Shown here piece by piece: positions 58,615 through 64,000 of a DNA stretch of 64,000 nucleotides. The position numbers and the translations under genes are program-made. Every line of letters starts with the position of its first letter. The stretch's first letter is position 1. The stretch is from the NCBI GenBank assembly GCA_015066565.1, contig SVOB01000002.1, positions 186,001 to 250,000 of the forward strand, read 5' to 3'. The notes beneath the pieces are model-generated. The model saw nothing but the letters and a program-made list of their open reading frames with translations, ran no database searches and had not been told where the DNA came from. The stretch is from Oscillospiraceae bacterium. Lineage in GTDB: Bacteria > Bacillota > Clostridia > Oscillospirales > Acutalibacteraceae.

Positions 58615-59388
58615 ATGGAAAAGAAAAGTAAAATTATAAGATATCTGTTTTTAGTATTCGGATTGCTGATATTTATAATCTATTTTGCACCTGTTATCGG
58701 GCGGATTCTTAATATCGCAAACCTTTTGGGAATGGCAGTCGGAATTGTACTGATTATTGTGTTTGTGTTTTACAACAAGTTTGCGGTTGTAATAAAAAGG
58801 CTGTCATCAAAAAAGTTCGGCAAATGTATTATCGGAGTATTTCTCGTCTTTGTTATTACATTTGTTGCGGTGTTTTCAGTAACTTTGTTTTCGGTAATTA
58901 GGTCGTCGGGATATACCGCAAAAAATGAAACAACAGTTATTGTACTCGGTTGCCGTGTATTCGGAACTGAGCCGAGCCGAGAATTACAGAAAAGGTGCGA
59001 TGCCGCTTTTGAGTACCTTGAAAAAAATACCGAAGCAGTTGCAATTCTTACGGGCGGAAAAGGTGATGATGAGGATATAAGCGAGGCACAGTGCCTGTTT
59101 AATCTTCTTAAGGAAAAAGGCATTGACAAAAACCGCCTTTATATTGAAGATAAATCCACAACCACTGACGAGAATATAAAGTTTGCAAAAGAGATAATTG
59201 ACCAAAATAATCTAAGTACAGATGTTGCAATTGTGACAACAGCTTACAATCAGAAACGAGCGGCTATGACAGCTGAAAAGTATTCGCTCAACGCATCTTC
59301 AATCCCTGCATATTCGGGTTTCTGGTCAATACCCACATACTTCACGCGTGAAGTTTTTGCAGTCTGGGAAATATATCTTTTCAAATAA
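58615..59388 (+). CDS. DUF218 (YdcF/SanA-like) membrane protein
   Basis: A 257-residue protein with three membrane helices at the N-terminus (about 8-100), then the DUF218 domain with VIVLGCRV, AILTGGKGDDE, ST TTDENIKFAK and VTTAYNQKRA. Family members are inner-membrane proteins tied to envelope or vancomycin sensitivity (SanA) with unknown chemistry. It starts 3 bases after metA without a clear ribosome site, so it is probably coupled to metA. Confidence 0.85.
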   Translation: MEKKSKIIRYLFLVFGLLIFIIYFAPVIGRILNIANLLGMAVGIVLIIVFVFYNKFAVVIKRLSSKKFGKCIIGVFLVFVITFVAVFSVTLFSVIRSSGYTAKNETTVIVLGCRVFGTEPSRELQKRCDAAFEYLEKNTEAVAILTGGKGDDEDISEAQCLFNLLKEKGIDKNRLYIEDKSTTTDENIKFAKEIIDQNNLSTDVAIVTTAYNQKRAAMTAEKYSLNASSIPAYSGFWSIPTYFTREVFAVWEIYLFK

Positions 59389-59408
59389 TTTAATAATAAA
59401 TTAAACAA

Positions 59409-59434
59409 CAGGGCACGGAAAACTCCGTGCCCTG
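59409..59434. terminator. Terminator-like hairpin, copy 1
   Basis: An 11-bp stem (59409-59419 with 59424-59434) after the DUF218 gene. The same hairpin recurs at 59723-59746 after the MITE-like repeat. Confidence 0.75.
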
Positions 59435-59440
59435 TAGTTT

Positions 59441-59570
59441 TGTAGGGGACGGCGTCCTCGACGTCCCGTGCCCGTAAGGGCAATTTGCCGCAAACGGCGG
59501 CAGCAAGCCACCGCCCTACATCGAGTTCGATAAAATGCCAACACGTAGGGGCGGTCATTGGCCGCCCGAA
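59441..59570. repeat. Intergenic palindromic repeat cluster
   Basis: Contains GTAGGGGACGG/CGACGTCCCGTG (also at 40388-40475), GCCCGTAAGGGC, GCCGCAAACGGC and GTAGGGGCGGTCATTGGCC (also near 36058). No gene. It marks a hot spot for short palindromic repeats. Confidence 0.65.
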
Positions 59571-59572
59571 AA

Positions 59573-59713
59573 AGCCTTCCCCTTGAGGGGAAGGTGGATT
59601 GCCGAAGGCAAGACGGATGAGGTGTAGGTGCGTAGCACCGTTAATAACATATCCGATTAGTTTCCCACCTCATCAGTCGCATAAATGCGACAGCTTCCCC
59701 TCAAGGGGAAGCC
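59573..59713. repeat. MITE-like intergenic repeat, copy 2
   Basis: 141 bases with the same inverted ends and internal GATGAGGTG...CACCTCATCAGTC as copy 1 at 35816-35941. The middle differs in length and sequence, so the ends and flanking stems are what is conserved. Confidence 0.8.
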
Positions 59714-59722
59714 AATAAAAAA

Positions 59723-59746
59723 AGGGCACGGAAAACTCCGTGCCCT
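59723..59746. terminator. Terminator-like hairpin, copy 2
   Basis: A 10-bp stem (59723-59732 with 59737-59746) followed by a T-rich run. It is the second copy of 59409-59434. Confidence 0.75.
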
Positions 59747-59779
59747 GTTGTTTTGTATGTAATTATAGAGTTTATTATA

Positions 59780-60523
59780 TTATTCATTATCAAACTCTAT
59801 TATTTTAGCATCGATGCTAGGAATGGTGATTTCAGTCAAAAGTGCTGATGTATAAGTATATAAACCTGTTAATTCACCGTATATTGTGATTATGTCGTCT
59901 TCGAGTATTCTACTTTCGTTATCCGAGGGATAATAAGTAACATAGATGGTGTCTTCATAATCAACATAACCATAGCCATAGTCATTTCGAGTTACATTAA
60001 CCCTTAAATTTAGCGTTTTTTTACCTAGAAAAGATGATTCCATAACTTGAACAACTTTGCCTGTGAACTTTGCTTGTTTACCAATGTAATCATTTGGGTT
60101 CCTTGCAATGTCCTTATATGCGTACTCTTTGCAAGAATTAATATAATCTTCTTTTGATGTTGTCAGTTCGGTTGTTTCTTTTGTAGTGGTTTCTTCTTTC
60201 GTGGTGGTTTCTTGGGTTGTAGATTGGGCGGTTGATTTTGTAGTTGTTGAGTTGCTTTCATCAACGTCGGGAGAAAAAATACCTACTAATAATATGATAA
60301 TAAATAATAAAGCACATAAACTGCCTAACACAATAAGACCAACTGTTAGGCATCCAAGCTTCTTTTTGCTTTGAACTGTTGGCACTTGTTGTGGATATTT
60401 TGGTAATTCTTTTATCTGTTGCTTGTTTTGGTTATTAATCACAGAATCAAAAAGGTTTCCGCCACATTTACCACAGAATTTCGCTCCATTTGGGTTTTGT
60501 GATCCACAGTTTGGACAATTCAT
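59780..60523 (-). CDS. Zinc-ribbon membrane protein with OB-fold-like domain
   Basis: A 247-residue protein. N-terminal zinc ribbon (CPNCGSQNPNGAKFCGKCG), a basic linker, one membrane helix (about 57-84), a Thr-rich linker (about 92-125) and an extracellular domain (about 130-245) with DYIGKQAKFTGKVVQV and DIITIYGELTGLY, which resembles an OB-fold tRNA_anti-like domain. Function is unknown; the family is common in Firmicutes. The start has AGGAGG 6 bases upstream. AT-rich. Confidence 0.8.
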   Translation of the reverse strand: MNCPNCGSQNPNGAKFCGKCGGNLFDSVINNQNKQQIKELPKYPQQVPTVQSKKKLGCLTVGLIVLGSLCALLFIIILLVGIFSPDVDESNSTTTKSTAQSTTQETTTKEETTTKETTELTTSKEDYINSCKEYAYKDIARNPNDYIGKQAKFTGKVVQVMESSFLGKKTLNLRVNVTRNDYGYGYVDYEDTIYVTYYPSDNESRILEDDIITIYGELTGLYTYTSALLTEITIPSIDAKIIEFDNE

Positions 60524-60750
60524 GGTTTACCTCCTAAAAATAAAAAGTGCGCAGCCGAAGCCACGCACAAAAAACGCAAACTTCAACTGTCGCCAAACAT
60601 TATTCCGAAGCACCCATAAAAGCACACCGAAAAGAAGTATGCATTTTTATCAGGAAGATAAAAAAGCGGCATACTTAGTATGGGTATAAAATTGGAATAA
60701 TATTTGGCAACTGTATTTTAACACAGTTTATTGTAATTAGTCAATAAAAA
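60524..60750. other. Short gap, no gene seen
   Basis: Holds the ribosome site and probable promoter of the zinc-ribbon gene, a CGCAGCCGAAGCCACGC palindrome-like stretch and a GCATACTTAGTATG inverted repeat near 60670-60685. I see no gene. Confidence 0.4.
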
Positions 60751-60779
60751 AGAACAGGCTTGAAAACCGAGCCTGTTCT
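60751..60779 (-). terminator. Terminator of the Rnf operon
   Basis: A 10-bp stem (60751-60760 with 60770-60779), followed on the minus strand by six T residues. It closes the operon after rnfB. Confidence 0.88.
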
Positions 60780-60800
60780 AAATCTTTTTTGCTTTGTTTT

Positions 60801-61601
60801 TTACAGTTCAACAATACTAATGCACTTTACAGGGCAATTTTCAATACATTTGCCGCAGAAGGTACATTTGTCATAATCAACGTGAGCGACGTTGTTTTCA
60901 ACCGTGATTGCGCCCTGCTCACAGTTTTTCTGGCATTTCATACAGCCTATGCAACCGACCTTACATTCTTTTCTTGTAAGAGCGCCCTTGTCTCTGTTTT
61001 TACAGAGAACCGCCGCCTTTGTTTCGTGAAGGGGCATAAGCTCAATTAAGTGCTTCGGGCAGGCGTTAACGCATTTCTTACAAGCCCTGCAGTAGCTCGG
61101 ATTAATTCTCGCCACGCCGTTGCATATATGAATAGCGTTGAATTCGCATACCTCAACGCAGTCGCCGAAGCCGAGACAACCGTAAACACAGTCCTTCGGT
61201 CCGCCGAAAAGCTGGTTAGCCATACGGCAGCTTTTAAGTCCCGTGTAGTCGAGCTTTATAGGCGCGTTTTCGTGGTGTCCCTGACAGAGAACTACCGCCG
61301 CCATGGGCTTAACCTCGCCCGCTTCAACGCCGAGAACAGCCGCAACCTGCTTTGCAACCTCGTTTCCGCCGGGGGCGCAGAGGTTTGTTTCCTTCGCTTC
61401 GCCCGAAGCGAGCGCCGAGGCGTAACCGTCGCAACCCGAGAAACCGCAGGCGCCGCAGTTAGCGCCGGGCAGGCATTCGCGGATTTTAACCTGCTTTTCG
61501 TCAACGGGAACAGCCATAACTATTGATGCAATAGCAAGAATAAGTCCTGCTGTAAGACCGAGGGCGGCAAGAAGAATGATAGCTAATAAAATAGGATTCA
61601 T
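60801..61601 (-). CDS. rnfB: Rnf complex subunit RnfB
   Basis: A 266-residue subunit of the ferredoxin:NAD+ oxidoreductase ion pump. One N-terminal helix (1-30), the Fe-S domain with Cys43, 49, 52 and 57 in CLPGANCGACGFSGC, then several ferredoxin-type motifs (CVYGCLGFGDCVEVC, CRACKKCVNACP, CIGCMKCQKNC, CTFCGKCIENCPVKC). It accepts electrons from ferredoxin. Last gene of the operon, as in other clostridial Rnf loci; the gap to rnfA is 12 bases. Confidence 0.96.
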   Translation of the reverse strand: MNPILLAIILLAALGLTAGLILAIASIVMAVPVDEKQVKIRECLPGANCGACGFSGCDGYASALASGEAKETNLCAPGGNEVAKQVAAVLGVEAGEVKPMAAVVLCQGHHENAPIKLDYTGLKSCRMANQLFGGPKDCVYGCLGFGDCVEVCEFNAIHICNGVARINPSYCRACKKCVNACPKHLIELMPLHETKAAVLCKNRDKGALTRKECKVGCIGCMKCQKNCEQGAITVENNVAHVDYDKCTFCGKCIENCPVKCISIVEL

Positions 61602-61613
61602 TTTTCTACCCCC

Positions 61614-62207
61614 TTAACCGAATATGCCTTCGACAAGGCCCGTAAAGCCGAGGAACGAAAGCGAAACAAGCGAAGCGGCGATAAGAGTGGAGGGAAGTCC
61701 CTTTAAGAATTTCGGAATTTCCGCCGACTCAAGACGCTCTCTAACGCCCGAGAACATAACCATCGCTACAAGATAACCCAGACCGCAGGCAAAGGCGTTT
61801 ACCAATGACTGACCGTAGCTTAACTGCTCGTCAATATTGAGGATTGTAACGCCGAGGATTGCGCAGTTGGTTGTAATCAGCGGAAGGTAGATACCTAAAG
61901 CGCTGTAAAGCGAGGGGATGAACTTTTTCATTGTAATCTCAACGAACTGAACAAGAGTTGCGATTACAAGGATGAAAACGATTGTCTGAAGATAGGAAAG
62001 GTCGTGGTTGTCAAGGAAGGTGTTAAGCGGATATGTAGCCGCCGTAGCCATTACCATAACGAAGATGACCGCCAAGGACATTCCGACCGCCGTTTTTGTT
62101 TTCTTCGATACGCCTAAGAACGGGCAGATACCGAGGAACTTTGAAAGGATATAGTTATTCGTAAAAATACCCGTAAGTATTATTGCAAAGAAGCCGTAGT
62201 TTTTCAT
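61614..62207 (-). CDS. rnfA: Rnf complex subunit RnfA
   Basis: A 197-residue integral membrane subunit with six helices (NYILSKFLGICPFLGVSK and TNCAILGV are conserved marks). It is homologous to RnfE and NqrE, with inverted topology relative to RnfE. It contributes to the ion path and an intramembrane Fe-S site. Its ATG overlaps the rnfE stop (ATGA). Confidence 0.96.
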   Translation of the reverse strand: MKNYGFFAIILTGIFTNNYILSKFLGICPFLGVSKKTKTAVGMSLAVIFVMVMATAATYPLNTFLDNHDLSYLQTIVFILVIATLVQFVEITMKKFIPSLYSALGIYLPLITTNCAILGVTILNIDEQLSYGQSLVNAFACGLGYLVAMVMFSGVRERLESAEIPKFLKGLPSTLIAASLVSLSFLGFTGLVEGIFG

Positions 62208-62929
62208 TCAGCAGCCGCCTCCTTTGCCTTATTTTCGTCGCAGCTCTCTCTGTCGATAAGCGCGATTTTACAGCTCTGCGCCATAGGACATGCGCTGCAG
62301 CCTTTAAGCTCGGCTTTCGGAACGCCTTTCTTTTCGGCGAGCTTGTTAGCGCATGCCATAAGAAGACCGAATACGAAGAAGCCGCCGGGAGCGAGAATGA
62401 ATACTGTCATAGCGGGTATGCTTTCGGGGAAAATCTTGTGTCCGTAGAAAGCGCCCGAGCCGAAGAACTCTCTTATCGTTCCCATAAGGAAAAGCGCAAT
62501 AGTGAAACCGACGCCCATTCCTACGCCGTCAACCGCCGAAGCGATAACCCTGTTCTTACCTGCGTAAGCCTCGGCTCTGCCGAAGATAATGCAGTTAACG
62601 ACTATAAGCGGAAGATAAACGCCCAGCTGTTTGTCGATTTCGGGAAGAAACGCCTTTACAAGCATCTGAACGATAGTTGTGAACGAAGCGATAACAACTA
62701 TGTAGCAGGGGATTCTTACCTTATCGGGAATGAGTTTTCTCAGAGCCGAAATAACTATGTTCGAGCAGATGAGAACGAATGAAGCTGAAAGACCCATACC
62801 TATTGCGCTTTCAACCGAGGTTGTAACCGCAAGCGTCGGGCAGGTACCTAAGACCAGACGGAGAACGGGATTTTCTTTGATTAATCCCTTTGTAAATTCC
62901 TTGTATAAAGGTTTTTTCTTATCAGCCAT
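62204..62929 (-). CDS. rnfE: Rnf complex subunit RnfE
   Basis: A 241-residue membrane subunit with six helices; LGTCPTLAVTTS and VNCIIFGRAEAYA are family marks. The C-terminal tail has a short Cys-containing segment (GCSACPMAQSC) not needed in all homologues. I start at ATG 62929, with GGAGGTGAG upstream and an 8-base overlap with rnfG; an earlier start at 62938 lies inside the ribosome site. Confidence 0.95.
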   Translation of the reverse strand: MADKKKPLYKEFTKGLIKENPVLRLVLGTCPTLAVTTSVESAIGMGLSASFVLICSNIVISALRKLIPDKVRIPCYIVVIASFTTIVQMLVKAFLPEIDKQLGVYLPLIVVNCIIFGRAEAYAGKNRVIASAVDGVGMGVGFTIALFLMGTIREFFGSGAFYGHKIFPESIPAMTVFILAPGGFFVFGLLMACANKLAEKKGVPKAELKGCSACPMAQSCKIALIDRESCDENKAKEAAAE

Positions 62930-63497
62930 TATTCTCACCTCCCGTAAGTTTATTGAAGCTTTCTATAGCATTGTTTACGCCGAGCGTAACTGCCTTTGAG
63001 GTTATTGTTGCGCCCGTTAGCGCCTGAATTTCGGTGTCGGCAGGGTTGTTTTTCGCAACTCCTATAACGCCGCCCATATCTTTGTACTGTTCAAGGAACC
63101 ACGGCTGGTTTTTGGCGTTCATGCCGAGACCTGCGGTTTCGCTCAATTCCGTGATTTCAACGCCGTGAACAGTTCCGTCGGTGTTTATTCCGACCTGCAT
63201 ATAAATCGTTCCGCCGTAACCCTTTGTCTCCTCGGGGAAAATGTAGCCGACGATTTCGCCGTTTCCGTCATATCCCTCATAATAGGTAATTCCGTTTTCG
63301 GTTTTTTCGTCCGAAAAGGTTTTAGCGGTGTCAAGAACCTTCGTTCTCGCCTCAGCCTCAGCCTGAAGCGAAAGGGTTTTGATTTTATCCGCCGTAGCCT
63401 TGTTGGTAAGACCTAAAAGGAAGGTGAAAACTATACAGATTATCAGAAGCGAGAGAACGGGAATGAAAACATCCTTCATAATGTTTGCCTTTTTCAT
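62922..63497 (-). CDS. rnfG: Rnf complex subunit RnfG
   Basis: A 191-residue flavoprotein subunit. One membrane helix (about 10-30), then an FMN_bind domain whose flavinylation motif is TGATITS (161-167), with Thr164 the likely FMN-linked residue. It is exposed outside the membrane and passes electrons between Rnf subunits. Its ATG overlaps the rnfD stop. Confidence 0.95.
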   Translation of the reverse strand: MKKANIMKDVFIPVLSLLIICIVFTFLLGLTNKATADKIKTLSLQAEAEARTKVLDTAKTFSDEKTENGITYYEGYDGNGEIVGYIFPEETKGYGGTIYMQVGINTDGTVHGVEITELSETAGLGMNAKNQPWFLEQYKDMGGVIGVAKNNPADTEIQALTGATITSKAVTLGVNNAIESFNKLTGGENNG

Positions 63498-64000
63498 TGT
63501 GCCGCCTCCTTTTTCTGTTTCTTTTCCTTAACAGTGCCGAAGGGCTTTGGAGTGGTGAATTTTTCAATCTGAGGAACAAGTATGTTCATAATGATAATCG
63601 AGAACGAAACGCCCTCGGGAAGCGAGCCGAACAGCCTTATTACCGAGGTGATTATTCCGCAGCCGATTGCGAAAATAACCTGTCCTTTGAAATTGACGGG
63701 CGAGGTGGTGTAGTCGGTAGCCATAAAGATAGCGCCGAGAAGAAGTCCGCCCGAAAGAACCTCGTAGCCTACGAATTCAAGGTTTCCCTTGCCTGCGATT
63801 AACATAATAAGCGCAACCGTTCCGACAAAGCAAAGCGGAATCGTAGCCTTGATAACTCTTCTTACAAGAAGATAGATAAAGCCTAAAATCAGCGCTATTG
63901 CGCAAACCTCGCCGATTGAGCCCTGGCGGATACCCATGAGCATATATAAAAGCGAGGGCAATTCTTCGCCCGAAATGTCAGCCTTGTCGGCGACGTTGCC
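63494..64000 (-). CDS. rnfD: Rnf complex subunit RnfD, C-terminal part
   Basis: A partial gene: 168 residues are visible and the frame runs open through the right edge, so the N-terminal part lies outside. Membrane helices and the DYTTSPVNFKGQVIFAIGCG and SLPEGVSFSIIIMNIL blocks (in part) are typical of RnfD/NqrB. The full protein is about 300-320 residues and carries a covalent FMN in the missing half. rnfC is expected further right. Confidence 0.94.
   Translation of the reverse strand, partial: GNVADKADISGEELPSLLYMLMGIRQGSIGEVCAIALILGFIYLLVRRVIKATIPLCFVGTVALIMLIAGKGNLEFVGYEVLSGGLLLGAIFMATDYTTSPVNFKGQVIFAIGCGIITSVIRLFGSLPEGVSFSIIIMNILVPQIEKFTTPKPFGTVKEKKQKKEAAQ

Overview
The window comes from a Gram-positive anaerobe, most likely a gut or rumen clostridium of the Oscillospirales/Ruminococcaceae type. 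The evidence is: AGGAGG ribosome sites with many GTG/TTG starts; near-consensus sigma-A promoters with 17-bp spacing; the SRP RNA-dnaX-ybaB-recR gene order; a clostridial-type Rnf operon; secreted proteins with dockerin-like, FIVAR, BspA-type leucine-rich and InlB-type repeats; a homoserine transferase carrying the acetyl-CoA-specificity residue; and intergenic repeat families that recur within the window. The assignment is an inference from gene content, not from a marker gene.

Layout. 1-770: two small chromosomal genes. 800-11951: an 11.1-kb integrated element. It holds a large serine recombinase and a small partner gene, a regulator/metallopeptidase-PIN-unknown operon with its own palindromic operator, a heterodimeric ABC exporter, and a divergent LytTR/GHKL two-component system. 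The element has split a tRNA-Thr(CGU) gene: the 3' half is at 770-802 and the 5' half at 11949-11994, 11.1 kb apart, and together they make a perfect 7-bp acceptor stem. The two ends inside the break are 26-27-bp inverted half-sites, which rejoin into a near-palindromic attP. Just inside the right end the element carries a complete tRNA-Thr(CGU) with its own terminator, placed so that the host tRNA promoter would read into it. This is the most striking system in the window.

12-23 kb: a cation/proton antiporter, a membrane-anchored protein with two cystatin-like domains, a catalytically odd E2-type acyltransferase, a 1791-residue secreted dockerin protein, a DEDDh exonuclease and a ferredoxin-nitroreductase. 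23-30 kb: an accessory stretch with a DUF4238 protein, a BspA-like dockerin protein and a decayed gene followed by two small coupled genes, some of them AT-rich. 30.1 kb: a promoter-RNA-terminator unit that looks like an independent small RNA. 30.5-36 kb: tRNA-Gln, a three-gene two-component system and a cell-wall-binding-repeat protein.

36.6-41.3 kb is housekeeping: three small conserved genes, SRP RNA, dnaX, ybaB, recR, smpB and tmRNA. 41.3-48.8 kb: a four-helix-bundle gene behind a phased hairpin array, a secreted protein, alr-femAB, putP, bioY, and lgt-folD. 48.9-56 kb is a single 2376-residue cyclic glucan synthase-like gene. It is followed by a radical SAM enzyme, metA, a DUF218 protein, a repeat-rich gap, a zinc-ribbon membrane protein and the Rnf operon (rnfD partial, G, E, A, B), which runs off the right edge.

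Functionally, the core genes serve translation rescue, replication, wall and lipoprotein assembly, one-carbon and methionine metabolism and ferredoxin-linked ion pumping. The surface proteins suggest polysaccharide or host-surface attachment. The integrated element looks like a non-conjugative island that compensates for the tRNA it destroys.
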